NCBI GenBank assembly: GCA_964509335.1
Contig: CAZDXB010000007.1
Span: 77,446-141,445 of the forward strand
Source of the DNA: CAZDXB01 sp964509335
GTDB taxonomy: Bacteria > Bacteroidota > Ignavibacteria > Kapaibacteriales > UBA2268
DNA length: 64,000 bases
Direction of reading: 5' to 3'
Every line of letters starts with the position of its first letter. Within the stretch, counting starts at the first letter, position 1. Both the position numbers and the translations under genes were made by a program. This document shows positions 44,646 to 54,801 of the stretch, piece by piece. The notes beneath the pieces were generated by a model. The model saw nothing but the letters and a program-made list of their open reading frames with translations. It did not search any database and was not told where the DNA came from.

Positions 44646-47600
44646 ATGGAAAAGCAAGAAAAAATAGAGAAGCAACTTGAAGAAAGGTCGAAAGAATTAA
44701 ACGCTTTATATAAAATCGAAAAAATACTAAACGACTATGAGTCAGACTTAGCCGACGTTTTACAAAAAATACCCGAGACTATAGTAACCGGTTTTCAGTT
44801 TCCCGAACACGCTCGCGCGAGATTAAGAATCAACGGCGAGGAATATAGCTCCGAAAAATTCAAAGAGACTCCTTGGGCGCTCGTATCCGATATAAAATTA
44901 CAAGAAGACACAGCCGGATTGCTGGAAGTTTACTATACTAAAGAAATGCCGATAGCCGACGAGGGAGCTTTCTTGAGCGACGAGAAAAAGCTAATCGAGG
45001 CGGTCGCGAATTTAACCGGCCAGTACGTAGTTCATAGGCGTTTACGCAAAGTTTTCGACGAATGGAAGAAAAAAGAGGAAAAAAGCGAAGAGGAGACAGA
45101 GCTAAACCTTATTTTGGAAATGATGAAAAAAACCGACCGCCACTTATACTCGATTCTATCGCGCAAAATGATAAACCATCTTTTCTGCAAAGGCGTCGAA
45201 GAATCCAAGGAGTTCTTCCAGAAAAGCGGCGGCTATTACGGCGACGGCAACTCGACTCAAACGGAAATAAACGCTCCATCGAGAAAACAGGCGCTATTAA
45301 ACTCCTATAAGTGGGGTAAAAAGATATTCACTATCGCGAAAAAATATTTAAGCGACGACGCTATTTTAGCCTTGATTCAAAAGTGGTCTTTCGAAGATAA
45401 ATCCAGCTTTTTGGCGAAATCGCTTCTAAACTCTAGCACGCCGTTAACCGAAATAGCGGACGCTATTAGACGCTTTTACTTTTTAGACCCCGAAATAGAC
45501 GATAAAATCACTCCGACGGCTCACGGAATTAAAGTTTCGCTAATTAAAAGATTCCTAACCGAGCAGTTGGATTATATCAATATAGCAAAGCGCTTTTGCC
45601 ATATTAAAGATTTCCATCGCTTGGTTCAAAAGATGATTTTTCCGGCGGACAGCCAAGGCAAGCTGGGCGGAAAAAGCGCCGGATTGTTCTTAGCCGAAAA
45701 AATAATTGAAAAGACGAAGGAATATTCAGAACCGTTGAGGAAAATCAAAACGCCGAAAACGTGGTATATCTCTTCCGACGGCGTAATTAAGCTGATTTAT
45801 TATAATAACTTAGAAGATATAATCGAACATAAATACAAGAACGTCGAAGACATCCGCAGAGAGTATCCTTATATTATTCAAGCTTTTAAAAACGCTATTT
45901 TCCCGCCGGAATTAGCCAACGGGCTTTCGCGAGCGCTCGACGATTTTGGACAAAATCCAATTATAGTCAGAAGCTCGAGTCTTTTGGAAGACAGTATGGG
46001 TTCGGCGTTTGCCGGGAAATACAAAAGTTTGTTTTTAGCTAATCAGGGTAGCAAAGAGGAGCGAATGGAGGCTTTGCTCGACGCTATAGCGGAAGTTTTC
46101 GCTTCTACGTTCGGTCCCGACCCCATAGGCTATAGAATCGAACGAGGCTTGCTGGACGTAAACGAAGAGATGGGAATTATGATTCAGGAAGTCGTCGGAC
46201 AAAAAATCGGTAAATACTTCATTCCCGCCTTCGCTGGCGTCGCTTTTAGCCATAACGAATTCAGATGGTCGCCTAGAATTAAGCGCGAAGACGGATTAAT
46301 TAGAATTGTAGCCGGACTAGGCACAAGGGCGGTGGACAGAATTGGCAACGATTACCCTACTCTTTTAGCTCCCGGTCAACCGGACTTAAGAGTTAATCAG
46401 TCGTTCGACGATATGATTAAGTATTCTCAGAAGTATTGCGACTTGATAAATCTGGAGACTAATACATTCGACACCGTTTCCATCAGTCAATTGAAAAAAG
46501 AAATCGGTTCTCAATATCCTATGATAAACGATGTGTTCTCGATACAGGAGGATAGTTATATAAGAAAACCCATAGGTTTAGGCGTTGACCCGAAAAAAGA
46601 CGATATTATAGTAACTTTTGAAAATTTGGTTGAAAATACCGACTTCATCAAGCTTATCGACGAAATGTTAAGAATCCTCAGCGATAATTTGGGTTCGCCC
46701 GTAGATATTGAATTCGCTTGCAACGGCAATCAGCTTTATTTGCTGCAATGCCGTCCGCAAAGCTCCGGTTCTGAAAGAGCTTCGGCGGTAATTCCCGACG
46801 ACATCGACCCGGAAAAAGTAATATTTACGGCAAACAAGAACGTCTCGAACGCCAGAACGCCGGATATTAATTATATTGTTTACGTCGATCCTATTAAATA
46901 CGGTATGGAGAGCGATTACAACAACCTGAAGGAAGTTAGCGTAGTCGTGAACAAACTAAATAAAATGCTTCCCAAAAGAAGTTTCATACTTATGGGTCCC
47001 GGCAGATGGGGCAGCAGAGACGACCTCAATCTCGGAGTGAATGTAACGTATTCGGATATTAACAATACGGCGGTTCTAATTGAAGTAGCTAAGCAGAAAA
47101 AGAATTATATGCCGGAATTGTCTTTCGGCACCCACTTTTTCCAAGATTTAGTAGAGGCTTCGATAAGTTATTTGCCGCTTTATCCAGACGATAAGGACGT
47201 AGATTTTAACGAGGAATTCTTTCAGACAAAGGAAAACATATTGAGCCGATTTTTACCCGATTACAAGCATTTGGAACATATTGTAAAAGTTATAAATATT
47301 AGAGAATCAACCGGCGGTTTAGTTTTAAGGTTATTAATGAACGCCGACGAAGACAGGGCTATGGCTTTCTTAGTCGACCCTTCTACTCAAGCGAGATATT
47401 CGACGATAGTTAGAAGCGCAACTGAACAGCAGAACAATAACGAACCGCTGCAATGGCGTTTGAGAATGTCTGACAGCGTTTGCGCCGAAATAGACAAAGA
47501 CAGGTTCGGAATCCGCGGCGTTTATTTGTTCGGCACCGTTTTTAACGAAACTGCGGGACCTAATTCAGATATTGATTTGCTTGTCCACTACGACGGAAGA

Positions 47601-47822
47601 CTCGACCATATGGAAGATATGCAGCGCTGGTTCGAAGGATGGAACTTGTGTTTGGCGCATATAAATTATAATAAATCGGGATATTTCCTCAGACGAATAC
47701 TCGACGTTCATTACGCTTCCGACGAGGAAATAGAGAAGAGCGAATATCATCGACAGCTTATCGACCCGAAAAATAATATTTCCCGCAGAATGAAAACGAA
47801 AGCGGATATAGAGCAGAAATAA
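44646..47822 (+). CDS. GAF-like / PEP-synthase-like ATP-binding / nucleotidyltransferase fusion
   Basis: A 1058-residue cytoplasmic protein of unusual plan. Residues ~1-150 look like a coiled coil plus a GAF-like sensor domain. Residues ~350-705 match the N-terminal ATP-binding domain of PEP synthase/pyruvate phosphate dikinase (PIIVRSSSLLEDSMGSAFAGKY, then ending in LLQCRPQ). The phospho-His and PEP-binding domains of PpsA/PpdK are absent. Residues ~780-850 (MGPGRWGSRDDLN) are not assigned. Residues ~955-1045 are a nucleotidyltransferase domain with LFGTVFNETAGPNSDIDLLVHY, where the G-S/T motif is followed by D-x-D. It may be an ATP-using regulatory or modifying enzyme; the substrate is unknown. 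Related layouts exist in Bacteroidota (from memory). Confidence 0.75.
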   Translation: MEKQEKIEKQLEERSKELNALYKIEKILNDYESDLADVLQKIPETIVTGFQFPEHARARLRINGEEYSSEKFKETPWALVSDIKLQEDTAGLLEVYYTKEMPIADEGAFLSDEKKLIEAVANLTGQYVVHRRLRKVFDEWKKKEEKSEEETELNLILEMMKKTDRHLYSILSRKMINHLFCKGVEESKEFFQKSGGYYGDGNSTQTEINAPSRKQALLNSYKWGKKIFTIAKKYLSDDAILALIQKWSFEDKSSFLAKSLLNSSTPLTEIADAIRRFYFLDPEIDDKITPTAHGIKVSLIKRFLTEQLDYINIAKRFCHIKDFHRLVQKMIFPADSQGKLGGKSAGLFLAEKIIEKTKEYSEPLRKIKTPKTWYISSDGVIKLIYYNNLEDIIEHKYKNVEDIRREYPYIIQAFKNAIFPPELANGLSRALDDFGQNPIIVRSSSLLEDSMGSAFAGKYKSLFLANQGSKEERMEALLDAIAEVFASTFGPDPIGYRIERGLLDVNEEMGIMIQEVVGQKIGKYFIPAFAGVAFSHNEFRWSPRIKREDGLIRIVAGLGTRAVDRIGNDYPTLLAPGQPDLRVNQSFDDMIKYSQKYCDLINLETNTFDTVSISQLKKEIGSQYPMINDVFSIQEDSYIRKPIGLGVDPKKDDIIVTFENLVENTDFIKLIDEMLRILSDNLGSPVDIEFACNGNQLYLLQCRPQSSGSERASAVIPDDIDPEKVIFTANKNVSNARTPDINYIVYVDPIKYGMESDYNNLKEVSVVVNKLNKMLPKRSFILMGPGRWGSRDDLNLGVNVTYSDINNTAVLIEVAKQKKNYMPELSFGTHFFQDLVEASISYLPLYPDDKDVDFNEEFFQTKENILSRFLPDYKHLEHIVKVINIRESTGGLVLRLLMNADEDRAMAFLVDPSTQARYSTIVRSATEQQNNNEPLQWRLRMSDSVCAEIDKDRFGIRGVYLFGTVFNETAGPNSDIDLLVHYDGRLDHMEDMQRWFEGWNLCLAHINYNKSGYFLRRILDVHYASDEEIEKSEYHRQLIDPKNNISRRMKTKADIEQK

Positions 47823-47823
47823 A

Positions 47824-49995
47824 TTAGTAATCCAGCAATTTCTCGGCGTCCGCTTTGATTTTCTCCACCGTCGGCAAAACGTCCCATTCGTAAGCTGGAG
47901 CGAATGGTATGTGCGAATATTTCGCGGCGTTTCTAATTACGGGAGCGTCGAGATAATCGAATGCTTCTTCGGCGATAGTAGAGGCTATTTCCGCTCCGAA
48001 TCCCAAAAATTTAATGTCTTCGTGCGCTACCAAAACTCTGTTGGTTTTCCTAATTGAATTTAAAACCAATTCCTTATCCCAAGGCACAATTGTCCTCAAA
48101 TCTATTATTTCGAGTGTCTTGTCGCTGTTTTTCTCTATTTCCTTTACGGCTTTTACCGAATCGGCGACTCCCATTCCATAGGTTACTATTGTCGCGTCTT
48201 CGCCTTCTTTTACAATTTTACCTTTGCCGAACGGCAGCAGATAATTTTCGTCCGGTTCAACGCCCGAAGAAAACGACGCGCGATACAAGCCCTTATGCTC
48301 GAGAAACATAACCGGGTCTTGAAGTCGGCAGGCGGTTTTGAGCAAACCTTTCGCGTCTGCCGCTGTACTGGGATACGCGATAAGAAATCCGGGTATATGG
48401 GCAAAAAACGCCTCGATATTTTGCGAATGGCAAAGACCGCCGTGAATATACCCTCCGACCGCGGCGCGAACGACAACCGGCGCGCTGAAGCCGTTGTTGG
48501 AACGGTAGCGCATAGTCGAAAGCTCGTTTCTCAATTGCTGAAAGGCGGGCCAAATGTAATCGCCGAACTGAATTTCGACAATAGGCTTGAAACCGCGAAC
48601 GGCTAATCCTAAAGCTACTCCGATTATCGAAGCCTCCGCCAATGGCGAATTAAAAACTCGCTCTTTGCCGAATTTCGATAAACCTTTGGTCGCCGTAAAA
48701 ACTCCTCCTTTGGGGTCTTCGATGTCTTCGCCGAAAATTAAAGCTTTTTTGTTTCGCTCCATTTCTTCTCGCAAAGCGTGATTTATGGCGTCAACCATTA
48801 CCGTCTTTTCGCCGTCTTTAGTCTCCGCGTCGGCGTAATCAAGTTCTCTTGTAGAAGAATCGGCGTAAATATGGTTAGTTGAATCTTCAGCTTTGGGGTC
48901 GGGTCTGGACGCTGCCCAATCGGCGGCTTCGTCAATTTCTTTTTTAACCGAGTTTTCCAACTCTTCTAATTCTTTTTTGCCGACAATTTTATTTTGTATC
49001 AGATATTTTTTGAGTTTTACAATACAATCTTTCTTTTCTTTAGCGGCTTCCAATTCGTCTTTGTCTCTGTATTTTCTTTGGTCGTCGCTCGAAGAGTGAG
49101 CAAGAAGCCTTTCCACCAAAGCGTGAAGCATAACCGGACCCGCGCCTTTTCTAATATATTCCGCCGCTTCGCGCGCCGCTTTTAATGATTTGAAAAAGTC
49201 GGTTCCGTCGAAAGTATTCATTCTTAGATTGGAGTAACAGCAGAAAGTATGTCCAACCGAGCCGCCCATAGATTGCTTTTCTCTCGGTACTGAAATAGCG
49301 TATCCGTTGTCTTGAATAGTAAACAAAACGGGCAATTTTTCGCGCGTCGCCCAATTAACGGCTTCGTAAAATTCGCCTTCGCTTGTGGCGCCCTCGCCGG
49401 AAGCGACATAGGATATTTCGTCGGCGCCGGTTTTTTTGGAGGCGAGAGCCGTTCCGACGGCGTTTAAATATTGCGTTCCGGTAGAAGAAGACTGAGTGGG
49501 CAAATTCAAGTCCGGATGTCCGAAATGTCCGGGCATTTGCTTTCCGCCGGTTGCTGGGTCTTCAGGTTTACCCAACGCTAACAAAAAATAGTCTCTCGCC
49601 GTCATACCCATAGCGTATGAAAAAGCGGCGTCTCGATAATATGTCCAACCCCAGTCTTTGCCTTTGCGCAGGGTCATTCCGACCGCTACCTGAACCGCTT
49701 CGTGTCCGCTTACTCCGATATGGAAAGAAGCCTTACCCTGCTTGACTAAGCTAAGATGCTTATTGTCAGAATGGCGAGCTAACAGCATTAATCTTAAGGC
49801 TTCCAGCATTTCGTCTTTTGATACCTTCAAAGAGGAGTGAGGCTTTGATTCGTCTTTGATTTTTATAGGCTTTACGGAGCAGGCTGGTCCGCGTTCTCGA
49901 GCGCAAGCGGCGCCTTTTTTTGATTCCGAAATCGCTTCTAAAATTATTTGCTCGGCTGATTCGCCGTTCTTTTTCGATTTTTTCTTTTTTGCCAT
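47824..49995 (-). CDS. Fused 2-oxoacid dehydrogenase E1 alpha-beta
   Basis: A 723-residue protein joining both E1 subunits. The first ~390 residues are the thiamine-diphosphate alpha part, with the motif G200-E-G ... N230 (GEGATSEGEFYEAVNWA then QDNGYAIS), Glu in place of the usual Asp in GDG. From ~395 the beta part follows (MVDAINHALREEMERNKKALIFGEDI) with the transketolase-C end (VTYGMGVADSVKAVKEI). A Lys-rich, disordered 40-residue N terminus precedes it. It decarboxylates pyruvate or branched-chain 2-oxoacids in a lipoyl-E2 complex; the alpha/beta type resembles the branched-chain enzyme. The gene converges on the fusion above with 1 bp between stop codons. Confidence 0.93.
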   Translation of the reverse strand: MAKKKKSKKNGESAEQIILEAISESKKGAACARERGPACSVKPIKIKDESKPHSSLKVSKDEMLEALRLMLLARHSDNKHLSLVKQGKASFHIGVSGHEAVQVAVGMTLRKGKDWGWTYYRDAAFSYAMGMTARDYFLLALGKPEDPATGGKQMPGHFGHPDLNLPTQSSSTGTQYLNAVGTALASKKTGADEISYVASGEGATSEGEFYEAVNWATREKLPVLFTIQDNGYAISVPREKQSMGGSVGHTFCCYSNLRMNTFDGTDFFKSLKAAREAAEYIRKGAGPVMLHALVERLLAHSSSDDQRKYRDKDELEAAKEKKDCIVKLKKYLIQNKIVGKKELEELENSVKKEIDEAADWAASRPDPKAEDSTNHIYADSSTRELDYADAETKDGEKTVMVDAINHALREEMERNKKALIFGEDIEDPKGGVFTATKGLSKFGKERVFNSPLAEASIIGVALGLAVRGFKPIVEIQFGDYIWPAFQQLRNELSTMRYRSNNGFSAPVVVRAAVGGYIHGGLCHSQNIEAFFAHIPGFLIAYPSTAADAKGLLKTACRLQDPVMFLEHKGLYRASFSSGVEPDENYLLPFGKGKIVKEGEDATIVTYGMGVADSVKAVKEIEKNSDKTLEIIDLRTIVPWDKELVLNSIRKTNRVLVAHEDIKFLGFGAEIASTIAEEAFDYLDAPVIRNAAKYSHIPFAPAYEWDVLPTVEKIKADAEKLLDY

Positions 49996-50144
49996 AATTT
50001 TCTCTATTTATCTAAAAATTTTGCGATATTTTATTTGATAACGTTTATATTTAAATTTTATGACTTGATATTTTGGTTATAATCGCGTCGAACTTTTTGA
50101 ATAAAGCTAATTATTTAATAACTTAAATAAAATCAAATTTAACT

Positions 50145-51296
50145 ATGGCTTGGAAAGATATAATCGGTCAAAATCGCGTAAAAACTTTATTGCAAAGAGC
50201 GATAATCGACAACAAAATTTCGCAATCTTATTGTTTTATAGGGGGCGAAGGCGTAGGTAAAGACGCCGTCTCTATTGAATTCGCCAAAGCCGCCAACTGC
50301 CAGAATCCGATTAAAAGCGAGAACGGCTACGAAGCTTGCGGGGAATGCAAAAGTTGTAGAATGACCGATAAATTAGAGCATCCGAACATTCATTTGATTT
50401 TTTCGCTCCCAACCGGAACGAGCGAAGGCAAAAGCTCTTCGGCTACCGATAAACTAAGCGAAGGTCAAATTGAAGAGGTAAGGGAGCAGATAAGATTGAA
50501 GGCGAAAAATCCTTACGGGAAAATTTCAATAGCTAAAGCTACGCAGATAAAAATAGTTTCTATAAGAGAAATAAAAAGGAATCTATCGCTGTCGGCTCCG
50601 CGAGAAGGTAGAAGGTTTATTTTAGTATTCAACGCTGAGGATATGACAAAGGAAGCCGCCAACGCTTTCCTGAAAACGTTGGAAGAACCGAGAGAATCGG
50701 TAACTATAATATTAACGACTTCTAATCCTGGCTCCTTGTTGCCTACTATTTTGTCTAGATGTCAGCAGACGGTTTTCCAAACGCTTCCTCACGACGAGCT
50801 TGCGATAAAGCTACAAGAGGACGCAAGCATCGACGCCGAAGAAGCCAAATTAGCCGCCGTTTTCGGTCAGGGTTCTTATACTAGGGCTTTTGACTTTTTG
50901 GACAAAAACACAAAAGAGATTCGCGAGAACATAATAGACTGTTTGCGCTCCTCGCTGAAGAAAAAACGATTCAGAAAGGAACTTTTGGAAAAACTCGAAT
51001 ACTTTCATAAGGACAAAGACAGAAAAATAATCGAAGCCGCTCTTTTGGCTTTGCAGCTGTGGTTAAGGGACGCTCTTTTATTCGTTAAAACTAATTCCAA
51101 TAAAGGCGTTATTAATTATGATTATCTAGAAACGATACAAAGCTTTTGCAAAAATTTCGGCAAAACCAACGTAGAGAAAGCAATAACTATCGTTGAAACG
51201 GCTGTCAGTCAGAACAACAGCCGGGTAAATCACAAGCTATTACTTATTAACGCCTTCCTTGAAATAAGAAAAGCTTTGGCGGTAGGGGGCGTATAA
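50145..51296 (+). CDS. holB: DNA polymerase III delta'-like clamp-loader subunit
   Basis: A 383-residue AAA+ protein that helps load the sliding clamp. The N terminus MAWKDIIGQNRVKTLLQRAI and CFIGGEGVGKDAVSIEFAKA form a P-loop. A C4 zinc finger spans C-x8-CGECKSC. SRCQQTVFQTLP is the clamp-loader sensor region (SRC motif), and EDMTKEAANAFLKTLEEP is the walker-B/E-loop segment. A helical collar follows. Length suits delta' (HolB) rather than DnaX. No ribosome site is evident. Confidence 0.88.
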   Translation: MAWKDIIGQNRVKTLLQRAIIDNKISQSYCFIGGEGVGKDAVSIEFAKAANCQNPIKSENGYEACGECKSCRMTDKLEHPNIHLIFSLPTGTSEGKSSSATDKLSEGQIEEVREQIRLKAKNPYGKISIAKATQIKIVSIREIKRNLSLSAPREGRRFILVFNAEDMTKEAANAFLKTLEEPRESVTIILTTSNPGSLLPTILSRCQQTVFQTLPHDELAIKLQEDASIDAEEAKLAAVFGQGSYTRAFDFLDKNTKEIRENIIDCLRSSLKKKRFRKELLEKLEYFHKDKDRKIIEAALLALQLWLRDALLFVKTNSNKGVINYDYLETIQSFCKNFGKTNVEKAITIVETAVSQNNSRVNHKLLLINAFLEIRKALAVGGV

Positions 51297-51392
51297 TTTT
51301 AGGTAAAACGATAAATTATTGGATATGACAACGCTTTATTTTAACTTTGTTAAGTTCTAAAGTAGCGAAAAAATTGAAGATAGGATATAAAT

Positions 51393-52574
51393 ATGGATAA
51401 TATAGATAGATTTAATACAGTAGAAGCTTCAACCGACGAGGAGAATTCAGAAAAAAACGGACGCGAGCGAACTCCTCAAACGGAAGAAACTCAGATTCGC
51501 GAACGCGAATCCAACGCGATAGAAGAACAGTTAACCCGCGGCAAAAAAATTCCCGGTTCTTCAAATATGCCGGACAAAATATTTCTGAATCAGCGCTATT
51601 ACCAAAAGTTCAACAATTCAAAAGTCATTCCGAATTTCAATCGGGACGGAGTAACTTCGGATATAATAGAGGCTACGTTCTCCAATAAAAGAAGGCAGCT
51701 ATTCAAAAATAAGAACAAGTTGTCGTTCGTTTTATACCAATACGTTATAGTAGAAATGGAAAACGGCATCGACATAGCCACCGTAACAGCTATAGGGGAT
51801 TGCGCTTTTAACAAACAAAAAACGCATTACAAAGACAAGCAACCGACGCGCGACGTTCTCAGACACGCTTCGCCGAAAGATATGCAAAGGCATAAAGGGA
51901 ATTTGGACGAAACGCCGAAGGTCGTCGAGAAAACGAAAGCTTTAACCGAGAAGTATAAATTAGAAATGAAAGTAACCGACGCCGAGTGGCAATTCGACAG
52001 GCAACGGCTTACTATATATTTCACCGCTCCGCAACGGGTAGATTTTAGGGAGCTTGTAAAAGAATTAGCGGGACTATTCAAGACGCGCATTGAGTTAAGA
52101 CAAATAAGCTCTCGCGAAGAAGCGAAAAGAATAGGCGGGATGGGCTCTTGCGGAAGACCGTTGTGTTGCGCTTCGTTCGCCTTCGAAAGAAGCCGCGTAA
52201 CTTTGGACCACGCTCGCGCGCAACAGCTCGCGAACAATATATCCAAACTAAGCGGATATTGCGGCAGGCTCAAATGTTGTTTGCTTTACGAATACAATTT
52301 TTACGTCGAGGCTTTGCGTAAATACCCGCCGTTAGATTCGCAATTAATACTGCCCGAAGGGAAAGCGAAAATTTTAAAAGCGGACATTTTCAAAGATTTG
52401 GTTTACGCTTACATACCAAAAGCTAAAACATACAAGACAATATACTTCGACGAATTGTCAATCTTAGCCGACAAAGGGAAAATCCTGCCTCCGAAGGAAG
52501 ACAAAACCAACGCAAAAAGATTTAATACGGACGACGACATCAAAGAGCTAAAAAAATTGGAAGACGAAAGTTAA
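51393..52574 (+). CDS. ricT: PSP1/RicT (YaaT-like) regulatory protein
   Basis: A 393-residue cytoplasmic protein of the PSP1 family. The N-terminal ~60 residues are charged and disordered (Glu/Arg/Asn-rich). The conserved core begins near residue 115. It includes RIELRQISSREEAKRIGGMG-SCGRPLCC and, further on, CGRLKCCLLYEY, whose cysteines match the Fe-S-linked RicT of the Bacillus Ric complex. That complex acts in mRNA maturation and development there; the role here is unproven. It follows holB on the same strand by 97 bp, the usual order in Bacteroidota (from memory). Confidence 0.87.
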   Translation: MDNIDRFNTVEASTDEENSEKNGRERTPQTEETQIRERESNAIEEQLTRGKKIPGSSNMPDKIFLNQRYYQKFNNSKVIPNFNRDGVTSDIIEATFSNKRRQLFKNKNKLSFVLYQYVIVEMENGIDIATVTAIGDCAFNKQKTHYKDKQPTRDVLRHASPKDMQRHKGNLDETPKVVEKTKALTEKYKLEMKVTDAEWQFDRQRLTIYFTAPQRVDFRELVKELAGLFKTRIELRQISSREEAKRIGGMGSCGRPLCCASFAFERSRVTLDHARAQQLANNISKLSGYCGRLKCCLLYEYNFYVEALRKYPPLDSQLILPEGKAKILKADIFKDLVYAYIPKAKTYKTIYFDELSILADKGKILPPKEDKTNAKRFNTDDDIKELKKLEDES

Positions 52575-52576
52575 AG

Positions 52577-52942
52577 TCAAAACGCGTTCTTTAGATGTTG
52601 GATTTCGTTTCCGGCTTTCGTATCTACGACGATTACGTCGAACCTACAAGGAACGTCCTTTATTTTATTGACGTATAAATATCCTTCGGCGCATCGCCTT
52701 AATTTGCGGATTTTCGACTTAGTAATCCAACTTAGCGGCGAACCGTATTTATTCGAGCCGCTGGATTTTACTTCGACGAAAACGAGCGTTTCCTCGTCTT
52801 TGGCTATGATATCAATTTCGCCGTGTCTGCTGAAGAAGAAGTTCCTTTTTAAGATTTCGTAGTTGTCGCGGGTTAAGTATTCCGCCGCCGCGTTTTCCGC
52901 TTTCCCGCCTTTGTCTCTTGTGTTTGCATCCGAATAGCTCAT
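52577..52942 (-). CDS. YraN family (UPF0102) nuclease-like protein
   Basis: A 121-residue protein of the UPF0102 family with the restriction-endonuclease-like core. It shows GKAENAAAEYL, GEIDIIAKDEETLVFVEVKSS (E42, D44 and the E57-V-K59 pair) and GSPLSWITKSKIRKL. Length is standard. It converges on ricT with 2 bp between stop codons. The substrate is not known. Confidence 0.92.
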   Translation of the reverse strand: MSYSDANTRDKGGKAENAAAEYLTRDNYEILKRNFFFSRHGEIDIIAKDEETLVFVEVKSSGSNKYGSPLSWITKSKIRKLRRCAEGYLYVNKIKDVPCRFDVIVVDTKAGNEIQHLKNAF

Positions 52943-53123
52943 ATCGTATTGAATTAAAATTCAAAATACTTTCTTCGCTAATTTAATAAATAGTCCGCTT
53001 ACTTTTGAAAGAGATTGTTTTATATTTTGTCAATTAGAATTTTGTTCTTTGATATATCGAGCGATTAAATTATCTTATAAAGTTATATAAATTTAATGTT
53101 ATTATACTTATAAAGGTTTCAAT

Positions 53124-53939
53124 ATGGAAAACAACGACCAAGACGCTCTTTTTACCGAAGAAGAACATCAAGAGTCGAAATTAAGTTTCGTCGATAAGAT
53201 AACCGGAATATTTACCGAGCCGACGGAACTTTTCGGGAGCTTAGCCGGGAAGCGGCAGAAACATTCCGATTGGGTTTTGCCAGTTTTGATATACGCGATT
53301 TTGTCCATTATATTTTTAGCTGTAATTCTCAACGCTCCGTCTTTAAAAAACGAAATGATGGAAAAGCAGTTGGGGCAAACAGAAAAAGCGCTGCAAGAAC
53401 AAGTTGAAAAAGAAAACCTCACGCAAGAACAAGCGGACAAAAGATTGGAAATGACTTATAGAGCTTTCAACAAAGGCAATCTCTTGATGATAAGATACGG
53501 CGTATCAATAATTATTTTTACTTTTTTGGTTGTTCTAATCGCCTCTGGATTCTTCTTCTTGATTTTCAGACCGATTTTGAAAGGAATCGGCAGGTTCCCC
53601 GACGCGCTTGTCGCTTACGGTATGCCTTATTATATATTGGCAATAAACGTTATTATATCGCTAATTTTATCCTTAGCCTCTAATTCCTTAATGGAAACGA
53701 ACGTAGCTGATTTGGCGGGAATAGAGAAAAGCGCTTTCGGCGGATTTATTCTCAGCAAAATCAATCCCTTTTATATTTGGTTCTTCTGGGCGGTCGGCAT
53801 AGCTTACGGCAAACTTTTTAAAATGAAAAACGCGAGTCAAGGCGTTATCATAGTAATTGGTTCGTGGCTGATTACAAGCGTTTTGTTTTACTGGCTCGGA
53901 ACGTCTATACCTTTTTTCAAAGGACTGGTAATGCGTTAG
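53124..53939 (+). CDS. YIP1 family membrane protein
   Basis: A 271-residue inner-membrane protein. A ~40-residue soluble N terminus (FVDKITGIFTEPTELFGSL is typical of the YIP1 family) is followed by about five membrane helices. A charged coiled-coil loop lies between the first helices (~80-125; LGQTEKALQEQVEKENLTQEQ). The start is supported by AAAGGT. Function is unknown in bacteria; a helical bundle like YIP1/Yif1 is inferred. Confidence 0.85.
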   Translation: MENNDQDALFTEEEHQESKLSFVDKITGIFTEPTELFGSLAGKRQKHSDWVLPVLIYAILSIIFLAVILNAPSLKNEMMEKQLGQTEKALQEQVEKENLTQEQADKRLEMTYRAFNKGNLLMIRYGVSIIIFTFLVVLIASGFFFLIFRPILKGIGRFPDALVAYGMPYYILAINVIISLILSLASNSLMETNVADLAGIEKSAFGGFILSKINPFYIWFFWAVGIAYGKLFKMKNASQGVIIVIGSWLITSVLFYWLGTSIPFFKGLVMR

Positions 53940-54060
53940 TATATCTCGTTAATAGATAAATCAACAGTTTGACGACAAAGGTTAGTTTTCAATTTAATTT
54001 TGGCTTAATATTTCTTATTTTAAAGTAAGTGAGTTGTTTTTTGAAGATAAAGGACAAATT

Positions 54061-54708
54061 ATGAAACTGATATTTTTAGGACCTCCGGGAGCCGGCAAAG
54101 GCACACAATCGGAAAAGATATGCGCCGATTACGACGTAACGCAACTATCGACGGGCGACATATTAAGAGCTAACCGCAAGCAAGGCACAGAACTTGGCAA
54201 AAAAGCGCAAAAATATATGGACGGCGGCGAACTTGTCCCCGACCAAATTATAGTCGATATGATTAAACAGGAGCTTAAGAAACCGGAAGTCGCCAAGGGA
54301 TACATTCTCGACGGGTTCCCGCGCACAGTTCCTCAGGCGGAGGCTTTAGACGAATTGCTTGAGGGAATGGGCGAAAAACTCGACGCTACGCTCGTTTTGG
54401 AAGTTCCGAACGAGGAACTGGTAAAAAGACTAACCGCTCGAAGAGTTTGCAAGAATTGCGGGAAGACTTATCATCTGATATTCAACCCTCCGAAAAAAGA
54501 GGGGATTTGCGACGCTTGCGGCGGCGAGCTTTATCAAAGAGACGACGATAAGGAAGGTCCGATTAGAAATAGACTTTCAGTTTACGAAAAACAAACCAAG
54601 CCGCTAATAGATTACTACGAGAAGAAAGGTCTCGCCAAAAAGATTGACGGGCTCGGCGGAATCGACGAAATATACGCGAGAGTCAAAAACGCGCTGGATA
54701 ATTTATAA
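54061..54708 (+). CDS. adk: Adenylate kinase
   Basis: A 215-residue enzyme for ATP + AMP = 2 ADP. ATG 54061 is chosen (AAGGA at -12) because the family begins MKLIFLGPPGAGKGT; an upstream in-frame ATG-like codon would add an odd extension. P-loop 7-15, AMP-binding GFPRT (DGFPRTVPQAEAL) and the LID zinc cysteines C130, C133, C150 and C153 are all present, so it is the zinc-containing long form. A terminator follows. Confidence 0.96.
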   Translation: MKLIFLGPPGAGKGTQSEKICADYDVTQLSTGDILRANRKQGTELGKKAQKYMDGGELVPDQIIVDMIKQELKKPEVAKGYILDGFPRTVPQAEALDELLEGMGEKLDATLVLEVPNEELVKRLTARRVCKNCGKTYHLIFNPPKKEGICDACGGELYQRDDDKEGPIRNRLSVYEKQTKPLIDYYEKKGLAKKIDGLGGIDEIYARVKNALDNL

Positions 54709-54722
54709 TTCCATAAAGGGAC

Positions 54723-54760
54723 AACCTTCCGGGGGTTCAAAGCCTTCGGAAGGTTTTTTT
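54723..54760. terminator. Rho-independent terminator after adk
   Basis: A 9-bp stem AACCTTCCG/CGGAAGGTT (54723-54731 with 54747-54755) then TTTTTA. A second hairpin CGGGGG/CCCCCG follows at 54764-54780, next to the end of radA on the other strand. Confidence 0.85.
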
Positions 54761-54801
54761 ATTCGGGGGACGTTCCCCCGCCTTCAAAATTAAGAGAATT
54801 T

